The notes: generated by a model from the letters alone, not told the origin. Positions 6,789 to 15,633 are shown, numbered from the stretch's first letter. The stretch: DNA of 36,103 nt from Candidatus Segetimicrobium genomatis (GCA_005882275.1 VBAK01000136.1:1-36103), one strand, 5' to 3'. Numbers and translations are program-made.

Positions 6789-7951
6789 TCCCTCACCACG
6801 CGATAGATCGCGCCCTCGACATACTGGCGCCCCTGCTGATTGAACAGGTGGTACCCCGTAAACACCCGGCCGTCATCGAGCAGCACCGAGCTGGGGTATC
6901 CGATGTGCCAGAGGACGCCCCGCTGAATGATCGAGTTCAGCGGTTCGCCCTCCCACGTCGGGAACGCCGGCCGCACGCGCGCGGGGTCATAGGTGGCGAG
7001 GGTGAACTCGTCCTGTGCGGACCACCGCTCCCCATCCGGGGAGACGGCGATCCGCACGCCCATCGGCTTGGTCCGGTAGCTGTACGCGGCCAGGACGGCG
7101 CCGTCCTCGAGCGTGATCGCATCCGGGGGATAGCCCCACAGCTTCGTGGTCCGCGGCCAGCTCCACGACATGCCGTCGTCCTCGGAGAGCGCGGTGTAGA
7201 TGTACCCGCTCGGCGGCCCCATCTGCTCGCCCGGATCGGCCGGCGAGGGCCAGCGCTGGGTGCGCATCATGCCCAACAACCGGCCGTCGTGGAGCCGGAC
7301 CAGGCCCGGTTCATGGTAGTGGATGATCTCGGCCGGATCGTACCCGATCGTTCCGTAGTAGTGCCAGTTCTTGCCCCGGTCGGGCGACCAGAGCACAAAG
7401 GACCGCTCGCGCTCGGCGCTGGCGATATCCGGCATCGTGCGCTGCCAGCGGAAGCCGTGCAGCGGCATGAGCAGATGCCCGTTCGGAAGCTCCACGATGG
7501 CGTCGCGGACCCGGGCGTTTCTCATGGGCGCGAGGTTCACCCGCGACGGCGCGCTCCACGTCCGGCCCTTGTCCGTAGACCGGGAGAGCCACACGCCGTC
7601 GATCTCCGACCGCCCGTGGAGGCGGTCGATGCGCCCATTGTCGAGGTATCGCCACCGGTTGGCGTGGGCGAGCAGGGTGCCGTCCGCGAGGCGGCAGATC
7701 GCCGCGACGTTCCAGCCGGCATCTTCCTCTTCGGTGAACACGGCCACTTTCGAGCCGGGGTCCCACGTCTTGCCGTGATCCCGCGACCGCACCAGCAGGA
7801 TGGTGCCGGTATCGGTATGCACGAGGCCGCGGTTCTGGGCCAGGACCCCGACGAGCTCGCCGTCGCCCAGGTTGGCAACGGAGATCTCGGCGCAAAAATT
7901 GTTCGGGTCGCCGTACACGTGGACTCGCTCGAGATCGACAATCCGGTACAT
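6785..7951 (-). CDS. Asp-box (BNR) sialidase-like protein 1
   Basis: The ATG at 7951 behind GAGGTGGGTG gives 388 residues. An upstream in-frame start would overlap the previous gene and adds an Arg-rich, implausible N-terminus. The protein has at least five Asp-box turns of the SxDxGxTW type (SRDHGKTW at 56-63, STDKGRTW, SPDRGKNW, SEDDGMSW, SPDGERW), marking a six-bladed beta propeller of the sialidase/neuraminidase superfamily. No signal peptide is present, so it should act in the cytoplasm. Many such proteins are annotated exo-alpha-sialidase without proof; another glycosidase or a lyase-like role is possible. It is a diverged paralogue of the next gene upstream. Confidence 0.8.
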   Translation of the reverse strand: MYRIVDLERVHVYGDPNNFCAEISVANLGDGELVGVLAQNRGLVHTDTGTILLVRSRDHGKTWDPGSKVAVFTEEEDAGWNVAAICRLADGTLLAHANRWRYLDNGRIDRLHGRSEIDGVWLSRSTDKGRTWSAPSRVNLAPMRNARVRDAIVELPNGHLLMPLHGFRWQRTMPDIASAERERSFVLWSPDRGKNWHYYGTIGYDPAEIIHYHEPGLVRLHDGRLLGMMRTQRWPSPADPGEQMGPPSGYIYTALSEDDGMSWSWPRTTKLWGYPPDAITLEDGAVLAAYSYRTKPMGVRIAVSPDGERWSAQDEFTLATYDPARVRPAFPTWEGEPLNSIIQRGVLWHIGYPSSVLLDDGRVFTGYHLFNQQGRQYVEGAIYRVVRE

Positions 7952-8010
7952 GCGGTCACCCACCTCGTTTTCTGTCCTCGGTCGCCACCGCGGGCCGGCC
8001 CGCCGAACGT

Positions 8011-9087
8011 CTACACGGAGAACGCGCAACCCTGGATGCAGGTGACGCCGTGCGCGTCTTCGCCGTAGTAGGCCGTGAACACCCGGCCGGGTTCGACCAG
8101 CACCGAGGACGGATAGCCCAGATTCCTGTTGGGCAGATCATCGCGCAGGATCAGCTCACCGCGGGCATCCCAGGTCCTCCCGCCGTCTTCGCTGATGCGG
8201 CCCCGGATGCCGTAGGGAGGGCGGCGGTGGCCGTAGACGCAGAGCAACCGGCCGTCGCCGAGCGCCAGCACGTGCGGCGGGCTTCCCCACATCGGCGTGG
8301 GGCGGGGCGCCGTCCACGTGTCCCCGCCGTCGTCCGATTCGGACTGATGCAGGAAGCCGGTGGTCTCCTCCCGGATCAGGAGCAGCAGCCGCGAGCCCAC
8401 GCGGACGAGGCACGGCTCGGTGAACTGGCGATCGGGGTGGGCGGCGGCGAGCGCCCCCACCTCCCAGCGGACGCCCCTGTCGCGGGAGCGCAGGAGATAG
8501 ACCCGGCGCCAGTGGGGAATGTCCGTGACTGCGACGAGTACCGTTCCATCCGGCAACTCGACCCCGGCGCGTATGGTGTAGGCGCCGTCGAATGGGGCCG
8601 TCTCGATCCGGGAGCCCAGTTCCCAGGTCTGCCCTCCGTCGCGGGAGCGGTGCACGTAGGCCCCATCGTTGTCGCGCGCCCACGGGTACGTGTCGCGCTC
8701 GTACAGACCGCGCGGGCGGCCGGCGCGGGCGCCTGGGTGGAGGGGCGACCAGCGCCACCGCCACTGGAAGTGCAGGAGGTCTCCGCGGGCGAGCTGGGTG
8801 AGACTCGGGCACTCGACTCCATACCAGTCGTAGCCGGGGATCACCACCGGCGCCGACCAGATTCGGCCCTGGTCGGCCGACCGAGTCAGAACATTGTAGA
8901 AGCGCGGGTCGGCCGGGCTGTGCAGGACCTCGGCGCGCCGCATGCTCTCCATGAAGGCGATCAGCCATTCGCCCGACGCCAGCCTGAGCATGCTCGGGTG
9001 CGAGCAGTACGCGAACGGATCGCGGTAGACGACGCTGTGCTCGGCGCGGAGGGACTCCGGCGTACGCCTCTGGGCGGCCGGCCTCAT
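8011..9087 (-). CDS. Asp-box (BNR) sialidase-like protein 2
   Basis: The protein has 358 residues. The ATG at 9087 overlaps the stop of the permease gene as ATGA. Five Asp-boxes are visible: SADQGRIW, SRDGGQTW, SRDRGVRW, SDDGGDTW and SEDGGRTW. The end, LGYPSSVLVEPGRVFTAYY, is shared with the neighbouring paralogue (IGYPSSVLLDDGRVFTGYH), so the pair arose by duplication. It lacks a signal peptide. Coupling to the sugar permeases points to a cytoplasmic enzyme acting on what they import (inference). Substrate unknown. Confidence 0.82.
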   Translation of the reverse strand: MRPAAQRRTPESLRAEHSVVYRDPFAYCSHPSMLRLASGEWLIAFMESMRRAEVLHSPADPRFYNVLTRSADQGRIWSAPVVIPGYDWYGVECPSLTQLARGDLLHFQWRWRWSPLHPGARAGRPRGLYERDTYPWARDNDGAYVHRSRDGGQTWELGSRIETAPFDGAYTIRAGVELPDGTVLVAVTDIPHWRRVYLLRSRDRGVRWEVGALAAAHPDRQFTEPCLVRVGSRLLLLIREETTGFLHQSESDDGGDTWTAPRPTPMWGSPPHVLALGDGRLLCVYGHRRPPYGIRGRISEDGGRTWDARGELILRDDLPNRNLGYPSSVLVEPGRVFTAYYGEDAHGVTCIQGCAFSV

Positions 9088-9941
9088 CCCTTGATCCCCG
9101 CGCTCGTCGCGCCCTCGATGAACTGCCGCTGGAGCACCAGAAAGACCAGGATGCTCGGGATCGTGAGGATCGTCATCGCCGCCATCGCCGGCGCGTAGCC
9201 TTCGAACTGGGTCGACTGTCCGACGCCGGTCCCGGGCGTGAAGCCGGCCATGCCCACCGGCAGGGTCTTCATGCTTCCCTGGAAGACCACGAGGAGCGGC
9301 CAGAGAAACAGGTTCCAGTAGGTGGTGGAGAGCAGGATGGCGCCGGCGATCAGGGCCGGCCGCGCCACCGGCAGGGCCACCGACCAGAAGATGCGGAACC
9401 GGGTGGCCCCATCGAGCGCCGCCGAATCCTCGAACTCGCGCGGAAGGGAGAGGAAAAAGTTCCGAAACAGGTAGACGCTGAACGCGCTCGCCAGGGACGG
9501 GATCATCAGCGCCAGATAACTGTTCGCGAGGCCGACCCTGAGGACGCCGATGAAGAGCGGCACGATCGTCATCTCGGTGGGGATCATCAGCACCGCGAGG
9601 ACCAGGAAGAACATCGTGTTGCGCCCCGGGAAGTTCATGCGGGCCAGCGCATAGCCCGCCATCGCGCCGGTGGCCAGGCTGACGCAGGTGGACGCCGACG
9701 TCACGATCGTGCTGTTCAGCATCCACCGCAGGACGGGCTTGCGCAGCACCTTGGTGTAGTTCGAGAACGTGACGGTGCGCGGCAGCCATTCGACGGTGCG
9801 CGTCAACACCTGATCGGGCGGCTTGACCGAGGTCGACACCATCCAGACCAGCGGCGCCGCCCAGGCCAGCGCCCCCGCCATCCCGGCGATCCAGATCAGC
9901 CACGTCCCCGGCCGGAAGCGCCGGCCGCCCGGCCGCGTCAC
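9084..9941 (-). CDS. Carbohydrate ABC transporter permease, MalG/CUT1 type
   Basis: This 285-residue inner-membrane protein has about six transmembrane helices. The ABC-facing EAA loop is present as AALDGATRFRIFWSVALP. The first helix (TWLIWIAGMAGALAWAAPL) and the following periplasmic KPPDQV region are typical of the MalG side of CUT1 importers. The GTG start at 9941 overlaps the stop of the partner permease (GTGA). No cognate ATPase lies in this operon; CUT1 systems often borrow a shared MsmX/MalK-type ATPase made elsewhere. Confidence 0.9.
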   Translation of the reverse strand: MTRPGGRRFRPGTWLIWIAGMAGALAWAAPLVWMVSTSVKPPDQVLTRTVEWLPRTVTFSNYTKVLRKPVLRWMLNSTIVTSASTCVSLATGAMAGYALARMNFPGRNTMFFLVLAVLMIPTEMTIVPLFIGVLRVGLANSYLALMIPSLASAFSVYLFRNFFLSLPREFEDSAALDGATRFRIFWSVALPVARPALIAGAILLSTTYWNLFLWPLLVVFQGSMKTLPVGMAGFTPGTGVGQSTQFEGYAPAMAAMTILTIPSILVFLVLQRQFIEGATSAGIKG

Positions 9942-10882
9942 CAGGTCTTCTCCCGAAACACGCGCAGCTGGATCAGCGTCACGACGAGAATCGTCGCGAA
10001 GAGCATCACCGAGATCGCGCCGGCGTAGCCGAGCTGGTACTTGGAAAATCCGATCTCGTAGACGTAGTGGATGACGGAGGCCGAGGCGCCCGCCGGCCCG
10101 CCGTTCGTCATGATGTAGATCTGGCTGAACACGCGCAGCGTGCCGATGATGAGCAGCGTCACCACTAGGCTCAGCGCCGGCCGAAGCAGGGGCAGGACCA
10201 CGTGCCACAGCGCCTGGAACGGGGTCGCTCCGTCGATGCTCGCCGACTCCCGCAGCTCGCCGGGGATGTCCTGCAGGCCGGCCAGCAGGACCACCATGCT
10301 GAACCCCGCGTCCCACCACACCGAGGCCAGGGCGATCCCGTAGAGGACCCACCCGGGATTCGTCAGCCATGGGACATCGGGCACGCCGAACCGGCCGAGG
10401 TACTGGTTGACCAGCCCGTACTGCGTGTCGAGCATCCAGACCCAGACCAGCCCGATCACCGTGACGGAGACGACGTTCGGGGCATAGAAGGCCGCGCGCG
10501 CGAACGCGTACCCGCGCCAGCGCAGGTTGACGAACAGCGCCATCGCCAGCGCGGCCAGCGTCGTGGCCGGGACGACGAGCATGCCGTAGCGGAGCGTGTT
10601 CGACCACGTCTTCACGACCCAGGGATCGGCGAGCGCCCGCGAGTAGTTTTTGAGACCCACCCAATGGGGCGCGCCGATGATCCCCCAGTCCGTGAAACTG
10701 ACGTAGACGCCGAAGAGACTGGCCCCAATGGTCACGACCACAAACGGAACCAGGAACGGCAGGATGAAGATGTAGGCCGACCAATCGATCCGCTCGCCGT
10801 TCCACGTCGCCCGCCGCAGCCGATCGAATGGAAGCGATCGGCCGGCCCGAGGGATTGCCCGTGCCCCTCCGATCGCCCCCAT
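9938..10882 (-). CDS. Carbohydrate ABC transporter permease, MalF/UgpA type
   Basis: This 314-residue membrane protein has about six helices after a basic, roughly 35-residue cytoplasmic N-terminus. It carries the EAA loop SIDGATPFQALWHVVLPLL and the end typical of MalF/UgpA proteins (IMTNGGPAGASASVIHYVYE). It forms the translocation channel together with the downstream permease. The gap of 96 bp to the upstream binding-protein gene contains a short GC-rich dyad and no obvious promoter. Confidence 0.9.
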   Translation of the reverse strand: MGAIGGARAIPRAGRSLPFDRLRRATWNGERIDWSAYIFILPFLVPFVVVTIGASLFGVYVSFTDWGIIGAPHWVGLKNYSRALADPWVVKTWSNTLRYGMLVVPATTLAALAMALFVNLRWRGYAFARAAFYAPNVVSVTVIGLVWVWMLDTQYGLVNQYLGRFGVPDVPWLTNPGWVLYGIALASVWWDAGFSMVVLLAGLQDIPGELRESASIDGATPFQALWHVVLPLLRPALSLVVTLLIIGTLRVFSQIYIMTNGGPAGASASVIHYVYEIGFSKYQLGYAGAISVMLFATILVVTLIQLRVFREKTW

Positions 10883-10978
10883 CCCTAGTCGGTCACCCCG
10901 GCGCAGGTCGAGTGCAGGGCCCGCCCCGGCCGCGCGGTCTCCGCGGCGAGAGCGAGCCCCGCACCCGCGTTCTCGAAC

Positions 10979-12289
10979 CTAACCCGCGTCGAGATCAGCC
11001 TGCCACTGCTTGATCAGGGCATCGACGGCCGATTTGGGCGTCGTCTGCTTTGCCCACACCGGATCCATCGTCTTGGCGGCAAAGCCGCCCCCGGTGTAGA
11101 TCGTAAAATCCGGACCGGCGGTGACCGGCACTTCGCCGACCACCGCGTTCGGCATGCCGTCGATGAACGCCCCGCGCACCTTCCAGTCGTGCCCGGCGGT
11201 CTTGTAATCCCCCCGCGCCAGGATCGACTTGCGCATCGCGGCGCCGCGCCCCTTGGTCGTCCAGAGGAAGCTGTTGTCGGACAGCCACTGGAGCGCCTTC
11301 GCGGTCACCTCCAGCCGGCTCTGATCCTTCTGGACGTACATCTCCAGGCCGCCGAGCTCGAAGTAGGTCGAGCGATCCTTGCCGACCTTGGGCATCTGGA
11401 AGGAGATGAAGTTGAGCTTATTCTGGACGTAGCCGTTGAGCGTCCACGGGCCGGTGAGGAACATCGATCCATTCCCCGTGCCGAAGGCCTTGTAGCGGTC
11501 GGTCACGTCGCGTGTCGACACCCGGTGCTTGTCGAAGAGGTCGAGCACCCACTGGGCGGCCCGCACGCCGGCCTCGGGGTTCACACCGGCCTTCTTGAGG
11601 TCGGGGCTGGCCCGCCGGAACCCCATCTGATGGGCGACGATCCCCCAGGTCACGGTCGGCTGCACGCCCGATCCGGTCATCAGGAACCCGGAGCGGGTGA
11701 CCTTGTCGCCCTCGCGCTGCGTCATCTTGCCCGCCCAGGCCAGCAGTTCATCCCCCGTCTGCGGCGGCTTGCTGACGTCGAGGCCGGCCGCCGTGGCGTG
11801 GTCGACGTTCAAGAGCACCTGGAGGCTCATCCCGTCCATCGGCACCATGTAGAGCTTGCCGCCGTACCTGGACGCCGCCAGCCCCGCCGGGACAAAGTCT
11901 CCCAGGCTGATGCCGGCCTGCTTGAACGTCTCGTCGAGGGGCAGCACGACGCCCTTCTTCACCCAGTCGGCCCGGAGGCCGGCGGTGCCCCATCCGAAAT
12001 CCGGGGCGTTGCCGGTGGCCGCCGCGGAGAGCACCTTCGTCCCGTACTGGTCGTCCGGGACCACTTCCATCCGAATCTGCATGCCCTTGTCCTTGTTTGC
12101 CGCATTGAAGCTGTCGATCATTTGCTGCCAGACCTCACCGTCGGACGCGGTGAGCCAGCTCCAGTGCACCAGCTCGATCGGCTTTCCGGCGGCGCCGGCC
12201 AGCCTGATCGCCGGAGCCACCCCCGTGGCGAGGATTCCGGCCATGCCGCCCATCAGTTGCAGGGCTGTGCGACGGGTCATGGATCCCAT
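10979..12289 (-). CDS. Extracellular sugar-binding protein of a CUT1 ABC importer
   Basis: This 436-residue solute-binding protein (family 1, MalE-like) delivers a sugar to the two permeases encoded next to it. Its N-terminus, MTRRTALQLMGGMAGIL after three residues, is a twin-arginine export signal ending near RLAGAAG. The mature start IELVHWSWLTASDGEVWQ is characteristic of the family. The ATG at 12289 stands behind GGGGGGTGG. A GTG at 12319 overlaps the regulator's stop (GTGA) and would add 10 residues; the shorter form fits the signal better. There is no lipobox cysteine. The imported sugar is not predictable. Confidence 0.88.
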   Translation of the reverse strand: MGSMTRRTALQLMGGMAGILATGVAPAIRLAGAAGKPIELVHWSWLTASDGEVWQQMIDSFNAANKDKGMQIRMEVVPDDQYGTKVLSAAATGNAPDFGWGTAGLRADWVKKGVVLPLDETFKQAGISLGDFVPAGLAASRYGGKLYMVPMDGMSLQVLLNVDHATAAGLDVSKPPQTGDELLAWAGKMTQREGDKVTRSGFLMTGSGVQPTVTWGIVAHQMGFRRASPDLKKAGVNPEAGVRAAQWVLDLFDKHRVSTRDVTDRYKAFGTGNGSMFLTGPWTLNGYVQNKLNFISFQMPKVGKDRSTYFELGGLEMYVQKDQSRLEVTAKALQWLSDNSFLWTTKGRGAAMRKSILARGDYKTAGHDWKVRGAFIDGMPNAVVGEVPVTAGPDFTIYTGGGFAAKTMDPVWAKQTTPKSAVDALIKQWQADLDAG

Positions 12290-12315
12290 GAAACCACCCC
12301 CCCTTATGATGTGTT

Positions 12316-13056
12316 TCACCCTCCCTGGACGCGGCTGCCCACCACCTCCTCGCGGCCCGCGACCGCGTGGGCCTCCATGTGCGTCACGAGGGACGTCCCC
12401 GCGTCGACGATGTGCTGGCGGACCACCGCCTCGGCATGCTCAGGGTCGCCCGACTGGATCGCCGTGAGGATCGCGCGGTGTGTGGGTTCGTCGAGCTCGA
12501 GGTCCGAATGATACAGGATCGTGTTCAGGATGAAGAGACGCGTCTGGGACTGGAGGCTCTTGAGCACCCCCATCAGCATCTCGTGCTCGCTGCGCCCGCA
12601 CATCACCCGATGGAACTCCATGTCCGCCGTGATGATCTCGAACAGATCGCTCCTGTGCTCGGGGTCGCTGCTGCGTTCCAGGTCGCCCAGGCGGCGGACA
12701 AGCGCGTCCAGTTCATCGAGATCGCCCTGGGTGTACGCGCTCCGCCCCATGGCCAGACGCACCGCGTAGGGCTCGAGCTGCGCGCGAAGCGTGTAGATCT
12801 CCCTGGCCTTCCGGGGGGAGAGCCGCGTGACGAAAGCTCCCTGATGCGGGTGGATCTCGACGAGGGTCTCATCCTGAAGATGTCGCAGAGCCTCGCGGAC
12901 CGTGCCCCGCGAGACCCCGAGGGATTTGCTGAGCTCAACTTCATGCAGGGGCGCGCCGGGAGGAAGGATCCCACGGAAGATCGCCTCTTTGATGTGCTCC
13001 GCAACCGTGGCGGTGAGCGTTGGGGGACGAACAAACTGCTCGGCTCGCGGGCGCAT
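12316..13056 (-). CDS. GntR-family regulator, FCD (FadR) subfamily
   Basis: This 246-residue repressor has an N-terminal winged helix (VELSKSLGVSRGTVREALRHL, residues near 41-61, shown here only in outline) and a C-terminal all-helical FCD ligand domain. The metal-binding residues of FCD appear in DMEFHRVM, in THRAIL and in QHIVD. Such regulators usually bind an organic or sugar acid. It is the first gene of the sugar-uptake operon, and an operator-like dyad of the GntR consensus lies 22 bp upstream of its ATG, so autoregulation is likely. Its stop touches the alternative start of the binding-protein gene. Confidence 0.9.
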   Translation of the reverse strand: MRPRAEQFVRPPTLTATVAEHIKEAIFRGILPPGAPLHEVELSKSLGVSRGTVREALRHLQDETLVEIHPHQGAFVTRLSPRKAREIYTLRAQLEPYAVRLAMGRSAYTQGDLDELDALVRRLGDLERSSDPEHRSDLFEIITADMEFHRVMCGRSEHEMLMGVLKSLQSQTRLFILNTILYHSDLELDEPTHRAILTAIQSGDPEHAEAVVRQHIVDAGTSLVTHMEAHAVAGREEVVGSRVQGG

Positions 13057-13077
13057 CCTGTTCTTGTCCTACGTCCG

Positions 13078-13090
13078 ATTGTCCGACAAT
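13078..13090 (-). promoter_or_regulatory. GntR/FCD operator upstream of the sugar operon
   Basis: ATTGTCCGACAAT is a perfect 6-bp dyad around one base and contains TTGTCCGACAA, matching the TnGTnnnACnA form recognised by FCD-type GntR proteins. A wider repeat, TTCTTGT at 13061-13067 and ACAAGAA at 13093-13099, frames it but is centred 4 bp away. It lies between the predicted promoter and the GntR start codon. Confidence 0.6.
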
Positions 13091-13110
13091 GTACAAGAAG
13101 GCACGGTGCG

Positions 13111-13140
13111 ATCGTACTGAGATACGCGTACCGGTGTCAA
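13111..13140 (-). promoter_or_regulatory. Promoter of the GntR/sugar-uptake operon
   Basis: On the minus strand a perfect -35 TTGACA (13140-13135) is followed after 18 bp by TACGAT (13116-13111). Transcription would begin near 13104 and run through the operator dyad, so the bound regulator would block it as a roadblock. Confidence 0.6.
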
Positions 13141-13194
13141 TCCGGCACACGCGTTCGTGAGCCGGACGATGATTCTCGAAAGAAGGAGGCTACG

Positions 13195-14508
13195 TTATCG
13201 CTTGATCGCCGCGAACGCCTGGTCGCACGCCTCGAGCGTCCGATCCACGTCGGCGTCGGTGTGCGCCAGCGAGAGATAGAACTTCTCGTTGGGGTTGACG
13301 AGAATCCCGCGCGTGAGCAGCTCGGTCGACCAGCGCAGGTTGAGCTGCGTGTCCGAGGTCAGCAGATCCTCCCAGTTCCGGAGCGGCTTCCGGGCGGTGA
13401 ACCGGACGCCGAACACCGCGTCCTCGCCGGGGGCCTGCACGGCGAACCCGTGCCGGGCCCCGAGCGCTTCGATCTCCCGCCGCAGCCGGCCGCCGATCTT
13501 GTGGAAGTGCTCGTAGGCCCCGGGCCGGCTGAGGATGTCGAGGGCGGCCAGCCCGGCCGTCGCGCTCACCGGGTTGCCGTTCAGGGTCCCGCTCGCCCAG
13601 ACCAGGCGCGGCCGCTCCGTCCGGCGCGCGTCGAAATGCTTCATGATCTCGCTGCGGCCGGCGATCGCGGCCATTGGGAACCCGCCGGACATCGCTTTGC
13701 CGTAGGTGGCCACGTCGGGGACCACCCCGTACCGTTCCTGGGCTCCGCCCCAGGCGATGCGGAACCCGGTCACGATCTCATCGAAGATCAGCACGCTGCC
13801 GGCCCGCGTGGCCGCCTCGCGCACCGCCTCGAGGAACCCCGGCACCGGCTGAAGGACCCGCTGCAGCGGCTCCACGATGACCGCGGCCAGCTCATGGGCG
13901 TTCTGCCGGATGATCTCCACCGCGCGCGCGGCGTCGTTGAAGGGGGCGACCAGCACCTGCCCGCGCAGCACCTCCGGAATCCCGATGGAGTCCGGCTCCG
14001 CGTTCGGGTAGGGGCTCGGCCGCTTCGGCACGGTCCCCCACAGCGCGTAGTCGTTCATCCCGTGCCAGCCGCCCTCGAACTTGAGGATCTTGGACCGGCC
14101 GGTCGCGCCCCTGGCCAGACGCATCGCGAAGAAGGTGGCCTCGGTCCCCGACCCGGTGAAGTGCACCTGGTCGGCGCAGGGGATCGCCTCGACCATCCGC
14201 TCCGCCAGACGGATCACCGGCTCGTTGAGGAAGTAGTACGTCGATCCCTTCGGCACCTGGCGCTGCACCGCGGCCACGATCTCCGGGTGCCCGTGCCCCA
14301 GCAGCGCCGGGCCGGATCCGAGGTGGTAGTCGATATAATCGCGACCGTCCACGGTGGTGACGTGGCTGCCGCGGCCCTCGGCGATGACGAGGTTGACTTC
14401 GGGGGGCAGGACGAACAGCCCAAGCCCGCCGCCGGCGAGATACCGTCCGGCGCGCTCGAGCAGGTCCGCCTGGCGGGTCGTTTCGGCGCGTTCTGCCTTC
14501 GGGGTCAT
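13195..14508 (-). CDS. Class III aminotransferase, glutamate-1-semialdehyde aminomutase type
   Basis: This 437-residue PLP enzyme has the order typical of GSAM-like proteins: GRGSHVTTVDGRDYIDY, FTGSGTEATFFAMRLAR (cofactor phosphate loop), FDEIVTGFR with Asp243 pairing the pyridine nitrogen, and ATYGKAMSGGFP with the Schiff-base Lys271. True HemL is close in family, but many paralogues act on other amino acids or amines, and no other haem gene is nearby, so hemL is not assigned. ATG 14508 follows GGAGGAAC; a TTG at 14553 overlaps the selD stop and is the alternative. It is collinear with selD and probably cotranscribed. Confidence 0.82.
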   Translation of the reverse strand: MTPKAERAETTRQADLLERAGRYLAGGGLGLFVLPPEVNLVIAEGRGSHVTTVDGRDYIDYHLGSGPALLGHGHPEIVAAVQRQVPKGSTYYFLNEPVIRLAERMVEAIPCADQVHFTGSGTEATFFAMRLARGATGRSKILKFEGGWHGMNDYALWGTVPKRPSPYPNAEPDSIGIPEVLRGQVLVAPFNDAARAVEIIRQNAHELAAVIVEPLQRVLQPVPGFLEAVREAATRAGSVLIFDEIVTGFRIAWGGAQERYGVVPDVATYGKAMSGGFPMAAIAGRSEIMKHFDARRTERPRLVWASGTLNGNPVSATAGLAALDILSRPGAYEHFHKIGGRLRREIEALGARHGFAVQAPGEDAVFGVRFTARKPLRNWEDLLTSDTQLNLRWSTELLTRGILVNPNEKFYLSLAHTDADVDRTLEACDQAFAAIKR

Positions 14509-14549
14509 CTCTCTGTTCCTCCTCAGCATCAGGGTCCCGGCCGTCGGGG

Positions 14550-15599
14550 TCAATCGCGCCTGACCGTGATCTCCCCGTGCCCCATCCCCGTGATCTCTCC
14601 GACGACCGCGGCCAGGGCCCCCTCGGTCTCGAGCGCCTGAACCAATCGGGCGAGCCGGGTCTCCGGCACGGCGATCAGCAGACCGCCGGACGTCTGGGCA
14701 TCACAGAGGAGTACCTGCCCGTCCTCGTCGATCCCTTCCCAGGTGACAGCGCCCTCCAGGGAGGCCTGGTTCCGCCGGGTGCCGCCCGGGATCACGCCCT
14801 CCCGCGCGAGCCCCCAGGCTTCCTCGAGAATCGGCACCGACCGCAGCCGGATGCGCGCCCGGACCTTGGCCGCGCGGGTCATCTCGTGCAGGTGGCCGAG
14901 CAGCCCGAACCCGGTGATGTCGGTGGCCGCCGAGACCCCGACGTCGACCATCGCCTGCGCGGCGCCCCGGTTCAGCGTGGCCATGATGCGGATGGCCTCC
15001 TGGACCGCCGCCGGCGATGTCCGCTCCTGCTTGATCCCAGTCGTGATGACGCCCATCCCCAGGGGTTTCGTCAGCACGAGCCGGTCGCCGGGCCGGGCCG
15101 CCGCGTTCGTGACGATGCGGTTGGGGTGGACGAACCCGGTGACGGCGAGCCCGTACTTCGGCTCGGGGTCTTCGATGGTGTGGCCGCCGATGATGACCAC
15201 CCCGGCCTCGCTGCACTTGTCCCCGCCCCCGCGCAGGATCTCCCCGAGGACATCGAGGGGCAGCTTCGCCCGCGGGAACCCGGCGAAGTTGAGCGCGAAC
15301 TTCGGCGTCCCGCCCATCGCGTAGACGTCGCTCATGGCGTTCGCCGCCGCGATCGCGCCGAACCAGTACGGCTCGTCCACGATGGGCGTGAAGATGTCCA
15401 CCGTCTGGACGAGGGCCAGATCCGGGGCAATACGGTACACGCCCGCGTCGTCCGCCGTGTTGGTGGCCACGAGGACGGCAGGGTCGGTCACCGGAGGGAG
15501 GTGGCGCAGGACCTGCGCCAGGTCGGCCGGACCCAGTTTCGAGGCTCAGCCAGCGCAGGCGACCATCGAGGTCAGCCTAATCCGGTCGCGATCGGTCAT
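14550..15599 (-). CDS. selD: Selenophosphate synthetase SelD, itself a selenoprotein (in-frame UGA)
   Basis: SelD makes selenophosphate from selenide and ATP. The visible frame from 15491 lacks the catalytic N-terminus. Reading upstream through one TGA (15548-15546) restores it: from ATG 15599 the protein reads MTDRDRIRLTSMVACAG, then the UGA, then ASKLGPADLAQVLRHLPP, 349 residues in all. The UGA is codon 18 and falls exactly at the catalytic Cys of SelD (Cys17 in E. coli); Lys21 keeps the same three-residue spacing as E. coli Lys20. The ATP-binding parts (VQTVDIFTPIVDEP, AMSDVYAMGG, CDAQTSGGLL) are complete, so this is not a decayed gene. A SECIS-like hairpin follows the UGA. Start support: GGAG 8 bases upstream. 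Confidence 0.93.
15502..15520 (-). promoter_or_regulatory. Bacterial SECIS-like hairpin for UGA recoding in selD
   Basis: On the minus strand TGGCGCAGGTCCTGCGCCA is a perfect 8-bp stem with a GTC loop, beginning 25 bases after the UGA. The top, GCAGGUCCUGC, closely resembles the apical part of the E. coli fdhF SECIS (GCAGGUCUGC), with G at the loop start as SelB requires. It lies inside the coding region, as bacterial SECIS elements do. Confidence 0.75.
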
Positions 15600-15633
15600 G
15601 GACCGCTCCGTGTCCGACGTATGTTCAAGGTTC

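Noticed and set aside
10929..10947. GC-rich dyad GCCGCG/CGCGGC between the binding protein and the permease
   Set aside because: Six paired bases with a 7-base loop is expected by chance at this GC content; it may still stabilise mRNA ends.
12367..14640. Plus-strand open frame of 757 codons
   Set aside because: It crosses antisense to the GntR and aminotransferase genes, both clearly coding, and has no recognisable domain. Such frames are common in very GC-rich DNA.
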